NCBI GenBank assembly: GCA_016715945.1
Contig: JADJXJ010000001.1
Span: forward strand, 2,294,001-2,358,000
Length of the DNA: 64,000 nucleotides
Direction of reading: 5' to 3'
From: Bacteroidota bacterium
GTDB taxonomy: Bacteria; Bacteroidota; Bacteroidia; Bacteroidales; F082
The first letter of the stretch is position 1. Each line of letters begins with the position of its first letter. Under the pieces are notes generated by a model, which saw nothing but the letters and a program-made list of their open reading frames with translations, did no database searches and was not told where the DNA came from. A program made the translations under genes and the position numbers. Shown here piece after piece: positions 37,187 to 46,355 of this stretch.

Positions 37187-38377
37187 ATGACAAACGAAAA
37201 TAACGAACAGACTGTAATCTTAGCGGTTGACGACAATCCGCGCAATCTTCAGCTCATTTCGGCCCTGCTCAGCCAGTGCGGACATAAAGTAGTTGTGGTG
37301 AATTCGGGTGAGAACGCCCTGAAATATCTGGCACTCAAACAACCCGACCTTATTTTGCTCGACGTCATGATGCCAGGCATGAGCGGATACGATGTGATTG
37401 AGAAGATTCACAACAACCCTGAATGGCGCGAAATTCCGGTGATATTCCTCACTGCAAAGAACGAAATTGCCGACCTCGTGCAAGGCTTCCGATTGGGTGC
37501 GGTTGATTACATCACCAAACCATTTCGCAGCGAAGAGCTGCAGATGCGCATACGCACGCATCTCGAACTGATGGCAAACCGAAAGCTGCTCAAAAAGCAA
37601 AACGAGGAGCTCAACCGCCTGTATGCCGAACTCGAACAAAAAAACCAGACCATCAGCCAGGATGCAGTCCGGCTTACCAGAATTAACGCTGAAAAAGACC
37701 GTTTTTTCTCCATCATTGCACACGACCTGCGCGCGCCCATTGCAGGATTCCTGGCTGTGACCGAGGTATTGCATCAAAACATTCAGCATATGAATCCCGA
37801 CGAGGCCGGTCTCTTTATCAAAACCATGGCCGACTCGGCACGCGAGCTCAACACCCTGCTCGAAAACCTGCTGCAATGGTCGCAGATGCAGCTTGGCAGC
37901 CTGCAACCAAATCCCGAAAGTTTCGACATCCACCTGGCAGTGGCCGATGCGCTCAAGGTGCTTTCGGCTGCCGCTGCCCAGAAACAACTTCAGGTAGAAA
38001 ACGAATTGCCTCAGGGGCTGATGGTATTTGCCGACCGGCAGATGATTGTCACCATCATGCGCAACCTGCTGAGCAATGCCATCAAATTCACCCCCCGTGG
38101 TGGCAGGATCAGGATACACATGGTCGGGACAATCGAGAAAAAAGTGGATGTTGCCGTAAGCGATACTGGTATCGGCATGTCTGCCCAGATGGTTGAACAA
38201 CTGTTCAGGCTCGATGCCAAGGTTTCGCGCAAAGGCACCGAAGGTGAGTCCAGCTCGGGTTTGGGGCTCATCCTGTGTCACGATCTGGCATTGCGCAACA
38301 ATGCCGGGCTGAGCGTTGAGAGTGAAACAGGCAAAGGAACCACCTTTACCCTGAGTTTGCCTGCCTCTGAGGCATGA
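37187..38377 (+). CDS. Receiver-histidine kinase protein
   Basis: 396 residues. An N-terminal receiver (about 8-125) has D59 (LILLDVMMPGMSGYDV) and ITKPFRSEE; a coiled-coil linker (about 130-165) follows. HisKA has H179 in FFSIIAHDLRAPIAGF, and HATPase is about 280-395 (GESSSGLGLILCHDLA). The receiver-first order suggests it is driven by phosphotransfer from the two upstream hybrid kinases and passes the signal on (inference). It has no DNA-binding or cyclase output, so the final regulator is encoded elsewhere. Confidence 0.88.
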   Translation: MTNENNEQTVILAVDDNPRNLQLISALLSQCGHKVVVVNSGENALKYLALKQPDLILLDVMMPGMSGYDVIEKIHNNPEWREIPVIFLTAKNEIADLVQGFRLGAVDYITKPFRSEELQMRIRTHLELMANRKLLKKQNEELNRLYAELEQKNQTISQDAVRLTRINAEKDRFFSIIAHDLRAPIAGFLAVTEVLHQNIQHMNPDEAGLFIKTMADSARELNTLLENLLQWSQMQLGSLQPNPESFDIHLAVADALKVLSAAAAQKQLQVENELPQGLMVFADRQMIVTIMRNLLSNAIKFTPRGGRIRIHMVGTIEKKVDVAVSDTGIGMSAQMVEQLFRLDAKVSRKGTEGESSSGLGLILCHDLALRNNAGLSVESETGKGTTFTLSLPASEA

Positions 38378-38402
38378 GTATTGCCCCCGCTGGTTTATTT
38401 AC

Positions 38403-38410
38403 TACCTTCG
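38403..38410 (+). promoter_or_regulatory. Near-consensus -7 box of the acyltransferase gene
   Basis: TACCTTCG, one base off TAnnTTTG, 25 nt before the start codon and downstream of the last kinase gene. Confidence 0.35.
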
Positions 38411-38435
38411 TCCCGATTGCACCAAGGATTTTGCC

Positions 38436-39536
38436 ATGCAACCGGGATTGCTGTACCGATTTCTGAAACTGTATCTGCCTTTCGTCTTCCGGATATATTA
38501 CCGCCGTTTTGTGATTCAGGGCCTGGAGCATGTGCCCGCCGGCGGCCCACTGATTTTTGCCGTTAACCACCAGAACGCGTTCATGGATGCCATAGTGGTT
38601 GCCGCCTCAAGCCGGCGCAACCCATGGTTTCTTACACGTGCAAGTGTATTTGCCAGCCCGGTGGCCCGCTATTGGCTCAACAAGCTGCAGATGATCCCCA
38701 TCTATCGCTTCCGCGACGGCATGGCGGCCATGAAACGCAACGACGAGACCCTCGAAACATGCAGCCGTTTGTTGCAACAAAACCAATGCATCCTGATCTT
38801 CCCCGAAGGCAACCACGACGGACGCTGGTCGCTCCGGCCCCTGCAGAAAGGACTGGCACGCATCGTGTTCGACACCATTGAAAAATCGGGCGGCACTTGC
38901 AAACCATTGATTGTGCCCGTGGGATTGCAATACGAAAATATCTTTGCTTCGTGGTCCGACCTGCTGATCAGTTTTGGTGCGCCCATCGATGCTTATGAAT
39001 ATTACGGGCTGTATCAGTCCGATCCCGGCAAAGCCTATTCCGGCCTGATGGAAGAGGTGCGCAAGGGCATTGCCCACCTGATGGTGGATATTCAGCCAAT
39101 GGGCGAATATGAAGCAAGGCGTGAGGACATGCTCAACCGCCAGGGCCGCGAAACATCGCTGCCCGAAAGACTGGCGGGCGACCAGCGTTTCCTGGAAAAG
39201 TGGCAGAAAGGCAGCCTGGGAGAGAAAAAAGCCCGGAAGCAGTCGTTGCGTCCGCTCTTTTGCCCGCTCTCGGCGCTCATGCTCCTGCCGCATCTGCCGG
39301 CCATCTGGATGATCAGGATGATTGTCAATGCCATAGTGAAAGATCCGCACTGGACTTCATCCATTCGTGTGGCCGCCCTGGCTTTCGGTGCCCCTTTGGT
39401 TTATGCTGCCTTGCTGGTGGTGATGTCGCAGTATTTTGAAGGCTGGCTCTGGCTGCCTGTGGGCATTGCCCTGCTTTTCGTTAGCGGCTGGTTAGGTCTG
39501 GAGTTTCGCCACAGGTGCCGTGGCTCAGCCCTTTGA
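38436..39536 (+). CDS. PlsC-type 1-acyl-glycerol-3-phosphate acyltransferase
   Basis: 366 residues. The acyltransferase motifs are NHQNAFMD (HxxxxD, about 48-55) and FPEGNHDG (about 127-134). The C-terminal part adds two hydrophobic segments (about 275-298 and 312-345), an extension common in Bacteroidota homologs. It probably acylates lysophosphatidate or a related lipid in the inner membrane; the exact acceptor is uncertain. It is convergent with the universal-stress gene, and the two coding regions overlap by 12 nt. Confidence 0.87.
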   Translation: MQPGLLYRFLKLYLPFVFRIYYRRFVIQGLEHVPAGGPLIFAVNHQNAFMDAIVVAASSRRNPWFLTRASVFASPVARYWLNKLQMIPIYRFRDGMAAMKRNDETLETCSRLLQQNQCILIFPEGNHDGRWSLRPLQKGLARIVFDTIEKSGGTCKPLIVPVGLQYENIFASWSDLLISFGAPIDAYEYYGLYQSDPGKAYSGLMEEVRKGIAHLMVDIQPMGEYEARREDMLNRQGRETSLPERLAGDQRFLEKWQKGSLGEKKARKQSLRPLFCPLSALMLLPHLPAIWMIRMIVNAIVKDPHWTSSIRVAALAFGAPLVYAALLVVMSQYFEGWLWLPVGIALLFVSGWLGLEFRHRCRGSAL

Positions 39537-40700
39537 GGCAATCCAGGAAGCATTCTCGGTTTCGCGGAATACCAACAGCGGCACGTCGGCCGAAAACAAC
39601 AGCTTGCGCGTAAGACTTGGCCTGAGCAGCTGCTCAATGAGGTTGCGCTTGCGCGAAATCAAGGCCAGCACATCGATCTGCTTTTCCATGACAAATTGCT
39701 TCAAACCTTCGAGCGCATCGGCACTTTCGATGAGTCCGCATTCAATTTCCACATCCGTGATGGCCTCAGCAAAATAATCGCGCAGCTTTTTCATCCTCAG
39801 GCTGTCGAGCGCAAGGCTATCGTCGGGATGGAGGTGAACACAATAAATCTTAACTTTAAAAGGACGTGCAAAAGCCACAAGCCGGTGGATGGCCTGCAGG
39901 TCGTTTTCGTCGAAACGTGTCAGGTAAGCCACGTTGCGTGGTGCGCTGAAATTGGAGGTATCGTATCCCCAGGGCACCGCCAGCACCGGCACCGGGCATT
40001 TCTCGATGAGCCGGGCCGTAGTGCTTCCCAGCAGAGCCAGGCCCTCACGCCTGGTGCCATGCGTTCCCATAACTACTGTACCAGGTTGATATTCTGCTAT
40101 ATAGTCAAGGATGCTTTCGATTGGCCCTCCCCTGACCAGGTCGTAATCCACCTTTACCCCACGCATCTTTTCGTCGCGTATGCGTTTGCGCAGTTCGGTG
40201 GCCAGGTCTTCAATCTGCGCCTGTGCCTGTTGTTCCTGCTCGCGCAGCAGCTCTTCCACATTGAGCTGGTAGGCATACATTTCGTTGAACACAAAACCCT
40301 GGTTGGCGGCGTTGAACCAGGCATTGAGCAACATCACCTCGGCTTTAAGCGTACGGGCAAGGTCGAGGGCATAATGGGCTGCCTTGACGCTCAGCTCCGA
40401 AAAATCAACCGGAACCAGGATGCGCCTCAGGCCCCGCATCTTGCGCACAATGGCCTCTTTCTGGATGCCCGTAGCCTCACGAAGCTCATCAAGCAACTCG
40501 TACGCCAACTGCGCATCAGCTTCGGGAATGTTCAGGTCAACCCCCACCTCGGGCTGATAGATGTGTGTGATATAGCTCTGCACCCCTTCCATCTCGAGCC
40601 GCATCTTAAGCAGCAAAGCCCGGCTGTAGCTGAGGTTGCGAATCACAACAAACTGTTCCTTTTGTTCGTTCACGGTTGTTTGCGGATGATTCTCGTTCAT
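39525..40700 (-). CDS. Tandem universal stress protein with DUF2007-like N-terminus
   Basis: 391 residues from MNENHPQTTV; the frame is open 16 codons further upstream. An N-terminal segment of about 70 residues (FVVIRNLSYSRALLLKMRLE, VDLNIPEADAQLAYELL) resembles DUF2007-type putative signal-transducing domains. Two UspA domains follow. The first has a full ATP-binding motif, GTHGTRREGLALLGST (GxxG-9-GS/T); the second (about 255-391) lacks that motif. It probably binds ATP in stress or stasis response. Its 3' end overlaps the convergent acyltransferase gene. Confidence 0.87.
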   Translation of the reverse strand: MNENHPQTTVNEQKEQFVVIRNLSYSRALLLKMRLEMEGVQSYITHIYQPEVGVDLNIPEADAQLAYELLDELREATGIQKEAIVRKMRGLRRILVPVDFSELSVKAAHYALDLARTLKAEVMLLNAWFNAANQGFVFNEMYAYQLNVEELLREQEQQAQAQIEDLATELRKRIRDEKMRGVKVDYDLVRGGPIESILDYIAEYQPGTVVMGTHGTRREGLALLGSTTARLIEKCPVPVLAVPWGYDTSNFSAPRNVAYLTRFDENDLQAIHRLVAFARPFKVKIYCVHLHPDDSLALDSLRMKKLRDYFAEAITDVEIECGLIESADALEGLKQFVMEKQIDVLALISRKRNLIEQLLRPSLTRKLLFSADVPLLVFRETENASWIASKG

Positions 40701-40953
40701 AAGCTTTGATTGATTTTTAAAGTCGTCCGGCCACACAGCCCGCTGCATGGCCCTGTTGTTTGGATTTGCAAAATAAAATTACGCATTTCGCGGGGCGGAT
40801 GCAAGTTTGCGGGCGTGTTTTTCAATGCGGTGAACCATAATTTTCGGGCCAGCCCCGGGCTTTAAACCAGAGTTTAAGTTTCGACGCAAAGAGAAATTTT
40901 TGCCAATGGCCGGATCATGCAGGTCGTTTCGCCACACGAGCCGGTATAATTCG

Positions 40954-40961
40954 TATCTTTG
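40954..40961 (+). promoter_or_regulatory. -7 box of the RluB-type gene
   Basis: TATCTTTG followed by C, an exact TAnnTTTG match 20 nt before the start codon; the leader would be about 15 nt. Confidence 0.5.
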
Positions 40962-40981
40962 CCGGCTCAAAAAAGCTGAAA

Positions 40982-42229
40982 ATGAGCGCAAAACAAAAAT
41001 CTGACCGCCTGCCGGGCGAGAAAAGACCACGCATTCCGGGCGAGGCCAAATTATCTGAAATCAAGTCGTCGCGGCCAGGGAAGTCGGTGCAGTCACGCCA
41101 GGGCAACCGGAAGGATAGCAGCAGGCAATACGAATCAGGGGCACCCAAAGCTGCAGGAGACTATCGTCAGAAAAAGTATCGTTCGACGGGTGACGAACCT
41201 GCTGCGGGCAAGCGCGGGGAGTCGCATCGGACGGGCAGATATGCACCAAAACCGGGCCAGCCGGACGAACACAGGCCGGAATCCCGCGGTGGCAGGCCTG
41301 CTACCGGTTATGGTAGGGATCGTGCAGCACGCGACAATGCAGCTGAAGACCAGAAAAGCTATAAGCGAAGTGCAAAGCCTGAAAGAGCCGACGGACCTTC
41401 ATATGCCCAAAAGCGCGACAACAGGTATGCAGGGGGCGAGCGAAACGCGCGGCCGAAAGGCCGTCCGGCAAAAAACAAGCCGCTGACCGAAGGCCTCGAG
41501 CGCAAAGACAAGCAAACCATCATCCGGCTCAACAAATACCTGGCCGATGCTGGCATCTGCTCGCGCCGCGAAGCCGACAAATACATCCAGGCCGGTGTGG
41601 TCAAGGTGAACGACAAGGTAGTAACCGAATTGGGTTCGCGCGTCAGCATACACGACAAAGTTGAGTTCGAAGGCCAGGTGTTGCGCCGCGAAAAACTGCG
41701 CTATGTGCTGCTCAACAAACCCAAAGGCTACATCACCACCTCCGACGACCCCTACGAGCGCAAAACCGTGATGGAGCTGGTGGCCGGCGCCTGCGAAGAA
41801 CGCATCTATCCGGTGGGAAGGCTCGACCGCAACACCACAGGCCTGTTGCTGCTTACCAACGATGGAGAGCTCGCCAAAGCACTCACCCATCCCTCGCATG
41901 GCGCCAGAAAACTCTACCACGTGTGGCTCGACAAACCCCTCACCCGTGCCGACCTGCGTAAAATTGCCGAAGGCGTGGAGCTTGAGGACGGAAAAGTGGA
42001 AGTGGATGCAGTGGACTATGTGGCTGAAGATGAAACACATAAACAGGTAGGCATCGAACTGCACTCGGGACGCAACCGGGTGGTGAGGAGGCTCTTCGAA
42101 CACCTGGGTTATGAAGTGGTCAAACTCGACCGGCCCATGTTTGCCGGACTTACCAAACTCAAACTCAGCCGGGGTCACTGGCGTTTTCTTACGCCCGCCG
42201 AAATCAGCATGCTCAAGCGCATCCGTTAA
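40982..42229 (+). CDS. RluB/RsuA-type pseudouridine synthase with long basic N-terminus
   Basis: 415 residues. The first 170 or so are a low-complexity, Arg/Lys/Gly/Ser-rich tail with no predicted fold. An S4 RNA-binding domain follows (IIRLNKYLADAGICSRREAD, about 178-240), then the catalytic domain with D282 in GRLDRNTTGLLLLTNDGELA. The family modifies 23S or 16S rRNA (RluB/RluF/RsuA). The tail could add general RNA affinity, as in other Bacteroidota homologs; the target nucleotide cannot be read from sequence. Confidence 0.92.
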   Translation: MSAKQKSDRLPGEKRPRIPGEAKLSEIKSSRPGKSVQSRQGNRKDSSRQYESGAPKAAGDYRQKKYRSTGDEPAAGKRGESHRTGRYAPKPGQPDEHRPESRGGRPATGYGRDRAARDNAAEDQKSYKRSAKPERADGPSYAQKRDNRYAGGERNARPKGRPAKNKPLTEGLERKDKQTIIRLNKYLADAGICSRREADKYIQAGVVKVNDKVVTELGSRVSIHDKVEFEGQVLRREKLRYVLLNKPKGYITTSDDPYERKTVMELVAGACEERIYPVGRLDRNTTGLLLLTNDGELAKALTHPSHGARKLYHVWLDKPLTRADLRKIAEGVELEDGKVEVDAVDYVAEDETHKQVGIELHSGRNRVVRRLFEHLGYEVVKLDRPMFAGLTKLKLSRGHWRFLTPAEISMLKRIR

Positions 42230-42271
42230 CACAGCGCATACAGGCCAACTGCCTTAAACTGCCTTTTTTCA

Positions 42272-42279
42272 TACCTTTG
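42272..42279 (+). promoter_or_regulatory. -7 box of ileS
   Basis: TACCTTTG followed by C, an exact TAnnTTTG match 34 nt before the ileS start codon. Confidence 0.5.
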
Positions 42280-42313
42280 CAGCCAATTTTCCGGATTCGC
42301 AGCCCGAAAAAAC

Positions 42314-45300
42314 ATGCAGCCTATGACGCTGAAATACAGAGAATACAAACAACTCGACCTGAATGCCACAGGCAAAGAAATACGGGCCTGGTGGGAACAG
42401 AACGACATCTTCCGTAAGACGCTGGAAAACAGAAAAGATGGCAAACCCTTCGTCTTTTACGAAGGCCCGCCCTCGGCCAATGGCGTACCCGGCATTCACC
42501 ACGTGATGGCCCGCGCCATCAAAGACATCTTTTGCCGCTATCAAACCCAGAAAGGCAGGCTCGTTGAGCGCAAAGCCGGATGGGATACCCACGGCCTTCC
42601 CGTCGAAATCGGCGTCGAAAAAAGCCTGGGCATCACCAAGGAAGACATCGGCAAAACCATCAGCGTCGAAGACTACAACAAAGCCTGCCGCTCGGAGGTG
42701 ATGAAATATAAAGACCTCTGGGACGAGCTCACCCGCATGATGGGCTACTGGGTGGATCTGGAAAACCCTTACATCACCTTCGACAACAAATACATCGAAA
42801 GCGTCTGGTACCTCCTTTCGAAACTTTTCGAAAAAGGACTGCTCTACAAGGGCTATACCATTCAGCCTTACTCCCCTGCTGCCGGCACCGGACTGAGCAC
42901 ACACGAGCTCAACCAGCCAGGCTGCTACCGCGATGTAAAAGACACCTCGGTGACCGCTCAGTTTGAGCTCGAACCCCATGAGCGCCTGAACAGCCTGCCA
43001 GATGCCGGCTTGCCACTGTATATCCTGGCCTGGACCACCACACCCTGGACCCTGCCCTCGAACACCGCCCTGGCCGTTGGACCGGACATCGAATACGTGC
43101 TGGTCAAGACCTATAACCCCTACACCGGACAACCCATTCGGGTAATCCTGGCCAAAGACCTGGCTGGCAATTACTTTGACGACAGAATGGCTGAGGCCGA
43201 CTTCGAGTCATACAAACCCGGCGACAAAAAGTTACCCTACCGCATCCTGCACACCTTCAATGGATTGTGGCTCGAAGGGCTGCGCTACAAGCAACTTATC
43301 CCCTGGGTGAAGCCCATGGGCGACGCCTTCAGGGTGATCGCCGGCGACTTTGTGACCACTGCCGATGGTACTGGCATCGTGCACATTGCCCCCACCTTTG
43401 GCGCCGACGACGACAGGGTGGCCAAGGCTTCGGGAATTGTACCCCTGCTTCTCATCGACCGCGACGGACAAAAACGACCCATGGTTGACCTCCGGGGCAG
43501 GTTTTACCCCATTGAAGACCTGGACGCAGACTTTGTCAGAAACCAAGTCAACACACAGGCTTACAGCGAGTTTGCCGGCAGGTTTGTAAAAAACGAATAC
43601 GACCCCGAACTCGCACCTGATGCACCCACCCTCGACGTGGACCTCTCGGTCATGCTCAAAAAAGATGGCAAAGCCTTCCGCATCGAAAAATATGTGCACA
43701 GCTATCCCCATTGCTGGCGCACCGACAAACCCGTGCTCTACTACCCCCTCGACAGCTGGTTTATCCGCACCACGGCATTTCGCCAGCGCATGCTCGAGCT
43801 CAATGCCACCATCAACTGGAAACCCAAAGCCACAGGTGAAGGCCGTTTCGGCAACTGGCTCGAAAACCTGGTGGACTGGAACCTCTCGCGCTCGCGCTTC
43901 TGGGGTGTGCCCCTGCCCATCTGGATGACTGAAGACAAAACCGAACAACGCTGCATCGGCTCGGTGGCCGAACTCAAAAAAGCCATTGACCAGGCCGTGG
44001 CTGCCGGCTTTATGGAAAGTAACCCGCTGGCCGCTTTTGCCGAAGGCGACAACAGCAGCGAAAACTATAACCTGTTCGATCTGCACCGGCCTTATGTGGA
44101 CAGAGTGGTGCTGTGCTCACCATCGGGCAAACCCATGTATCGCGAACCCGACCTCATCGACGTGTGGTTCGACTCGGGTGCCATGCCCTATGCCCAGTTC
44201 CACTACCCCTTCGAAGCTGCCGAACAATTCGACAGGTACTTCCCCGCCGACTTCATCGCCGAAGGTGTTGACCAGACACGCGGCTGGTTTTTCACCCTGC
44301 ACGCCATTGCCGTCATGCTGTTCGACTCGGTTGCCTTCCGGACTGTGGTCTCCAACGGATTGGTGCTCGACAAAAACGGCAATAAAATGTCCAAACGACT
44401 GGGCAATGCCATCGACCCCTTCGAAACCATCGAAAAATACGGCCCCGATGCCACCAGGTGGTACATGATCACCAACTCCCAGCCCTGGGACAACCTCAAA
44501 TTCGACCTGGGTGGCGTGGACGAAGTGAGGCGCAAATTCTTCGGCACCCTTTACAATACCTATGCATTTTTTGCGCTCTATGCCAACATCGACGGCTTCC
44601 GTTATGCCGAAGCCGAAGTGCCACACGATGAGCGCCCCGAAATTGACCGATGGATCCTGTCGTCGCTCAACACCCTGATAAAAACTGTGGACGAAGCCTA
44701 TGCCCAATACGAACCCACCCGTGCCGGACGTGCCATTCAGGACTTTGTGGACGAAAACCTGAGCAACTGGTATGTGCGCCTCTCGCGCCGCCGGTTCTGG
44801 AAAGGACAATACACCACCGATAAGATTTCGGCTTATCAAACCCTTTACACCTGTCTGGAAACCATCGCCATGCTGGCTGCCCCCATAGCGCCATTCTTCT
44901 CCGAGCAGCTCTACCGCGACCTCAACCAGGTTTCGCAACGCAATGCAGCCATCTCGGTGCACCTGACCGACTTCCCTCAAGCCAACGAAACCCTCATCGA
45001 CACCGACCTGGAAGAACGCATGGCTATGGCACAACACTTCTCGTCGATGATTCTCTCGCTGCGCAAAAAAGCCAACATCAGGGTGCGCCAGCCCCTGCAA
45101 TCCATCATGATTCCGGTGGCCGATGCAAAGATGAAGGCACAACTGCAGGCCGTCGAAAACCTCATCCTTTCCGAAGTCAATGTGAAAGAGGTGATCTACC
45201 TGGAAGGCGACAACAGCGTGCTCATCAAACGCGTCAAACCCAACTTCAAAACACTGGGGCCACGCTACGGCAAACTGATGAAAGACATTGCCGTGCTGCT

Positions 45301-45754
45301 CACCGGCCTGTCGCAATACGACATCCGCAGGCTTGAACAACAGGGCAGGCTGCACCTGCATGTTGGAGAACAGGAAGTTGAGGTAGGACTGGAAGATGTG
45401 GACATCATCACCGAAGATATCCCTGGCTGGACGGTGGCCACTGCCGACGGCCTTACCGTGGCCCTCGATATGGGCATCAGCCCCGAGCTTTACCGCGAAG
45501 GACTGGCCCGCGAACTGGTCAACAGGGTGCAAAACCTTCGCAAAGACCGCGGATTCGACGTAACCGACCACATCATCCTGAAAGTGGACGGCAGTGAGGA
45601 GCTGTCGGAAGCTGTCAAGGAGTGTGCAACATACATCAGCACCGAAACCCTGTCGGAAATTCGCTGGGAAACGGGCCTGGCAGGCGATGAGGTGTTCGAT
45701 ACGGAACTTACCGACGAGGTCAGCGCCCGTATCCATGTGCAGAAAATCGGCTGA
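42314..45754 (+). CDS. ileS: Isoleucyl-tRNA synthetase
   Basis: 1146 residues. Class I signatures: PPSANGVPGIHH, where GIHH (about 60-63) stands for HIGH as usual in this phylum and in eukaryote-like IleRS, and KMSKR (K691-K694). The editing domain is marked by TTPWTLPSNTAL and GIVHIAPTFGADD, and WFDSGAMPYAQ lies in the catalytic core. It charges tRNA-Ile and edits valine. The long C-terminus and GIHH fit the IleRS2-like type, which is often less sensitive to mupirocin (family knowledge; not tested here). Followed by the dksA-like gene and lspA on the same strand. Confidence 0.96.
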   Translation: MQPMTLKYREYKQLDLNATGKEIRAWWEQNDIFRKTLENRKDGKPFVFYEGPPSANGVPGIHHVMARAIKDIFCRYQTQKGRLVERKAGWDTHGLPVEIGVEKSLGITKEDIGKTISVEDYNKACRSEVMKYKDLWDELTRMMGYWVDLENPYITFDNKYIESVWYLLSKLFEKGLLYKGYTIQPYSPAAGTGLSTHELNQPGCYRDVKDTSVTAQFELEPHERLNSLPDAGLPLYILAWTTTPWTLPSNTALAVGPDIEYVLVKTYNPYTGQPIRVILAKDLAGNYFDDRMAEADFESYKPGDKKLPYRILHTFNGLWLEGLRYKQLIPWVKPMGDAFRVIAGDFVTTADGTGIVHIAPTFGADDDRVAKASGIVPLLLIDRDGQKRPMVDLRGRFYPIEDLDADFVRNQVNTQAYSEFAGRFVKNEYDPELAPDAPTLDVDLSVMLKKDGKAFRIEKYVHSYPHCWRTDKPVLYYPLDSWFIRTTAFRQRMLELNATINWKPKATGEGRFGNWLENLVDWNLSRSRFWGVPLPIWMTEDKTEQRCIGSVAELKKAIDQAVAAGFMESNPLAAFAEGDNSSENYNLFDLHRPYVDRVVLCSPSGKPMYREPDLIDVWFDSGAMPYAQFHYPFEAAEQFDRYFPADFIAEGVDQTRGWFFTLHAIAVMLFDSVAFRTVVSNGLVLDKNGNKMSKRLGNAIDPFETIEKYGPDATRWYMITNSQPWDNLKFDLGGVDEVRRKFFGTLYNTYAFFALYANIDGFRYAEAEVPHDERPEIDRWILSSLNTLIKTVDEAYAQYEPTRAGRAIQDFVDENLSNWYVRLSRRRFWKGQYTTDKISAYQTLYTCLETIAMLAAPIAPFFSEQLYRDLNQVSQRNAAISVHLTDFPQANETLIDTDLEERMAMAQHFSSMILSLRKKANIRVRQPLQSIMIPVADAKMKAQLQAVENLILSEVNVKEVIYLEGDNSVLIKRVKPNFKTLGPRYGKLMKDIAVLLTGLSQYDIRRLEQQGRLHLHVGEQEVEVGLEDVDIITEDIPGWTVATADGLTVALDMGISPELYREGLARELVNRVQNLRKDRGFDVTDHIILKVDGSEELSEAVKECATYISTETLSEIRWETGLAGDEVFDTELTDEVSARIHVQKIG

Positions 45755-45861
45755 GATTCGGCCGAAACCGCGTGCCGATGACAAAAATGCATTATATTTA
45801 TACCGGTTTCACGCGTTGAACCCGGAGATACAGTTTAGATTGGACACTAACACTTACCGCT

Positions 45862-46275
45862 ATGAAAGAGAAGGAAAAAATCGAGCAGGCCGAGGTAAAC
45901 AAAACCCGCTACTCGGACGAGGAACTGGAAGAATTCAAGGAAATCATACTGAAAAAGCTCGAAAAAGCCCGGGCCGACCTTAAATTGCTTACCGAAGCCC
46001 TGAGTGCCGATGGCGAAAACGGCACCAACGACACTTCGCCTACCTTCAAAGTGCTCGAGGAAGGATATCAGGTGCTCTCGAAAGAGGAAAACGGACGCCT
46101 GGCTGCACGTCAGCAAAAATTTATCCAGAACCTCGAGAACGCACTTATCCGCATCGAAAACAAAACCTATGGCATCTGCCGGGCCACAGGTAAACTCATT
46201 GCCAAAGAACGCCTCCGCATCGTGCCACACGCTACCCTGAGCATCGAAGCCAAACTTCAGCAAGGCAACAAGTGA
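45862..46275 (+). CDS. DksA/TraR-family protein without a zinc finger
   Basis: 137 residues. An N-terminal coiled coil (about 15-105) and a C-terminal TraR/DksA region, YGICRATGKLIAKERL then PHATLSIEAK. Of the four zinc cysteines in DksA only one remains (C of YGIC); the others are Thr, Ser and Ala, so metal binding is unlikely. This is a common state in Bacteroidota. The family binds the RNA polymerase secondary channel and works with ppGpp in E. coli; function here is inferred. It lies between ileS and lspA. Confidence 0.88.
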   Translation: MKEKEKIEQAEVNKTRYSDEELEEFKEIILKKLEKARADLKLLTEALSADGENGTNDTSPTFKVLEEGYQVLSKEENGRLAARQQKFIQNLENALIRIENKTYGICRATGKLIAKERLRIVPHATLSIEAKLQQGNK

Positions 46276-46305
46276 AAATATTATATCTGAAAAGAAACCG
46301 CAACT

Positions 46306-46328
46306 CCCCGGTCAGACCCTGGCCGGGG
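46306..46328 (+). terminator. Possible weak terminator after the dksA-like gene
   Basis: CCCCGG / CCGGGG with an 11-nt loop, followed only by TTTAATG. The T run is short, so termination would be partial and lspA may be read from upstream. Confidence 0.4.
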
Positions 46329-46355
46329 TTTAATGTAATGTGTTGATTCCCGAAA

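Noticed and set aside
44117..45784. Very long open frames antisense to ileS, to the second kinase gene (35083-36762) and to polA.
   Set aside because: They lie fully opposite well-conserved genes, have no recognisable domains and arise from the GC-biased third codon positions of the sense genes.
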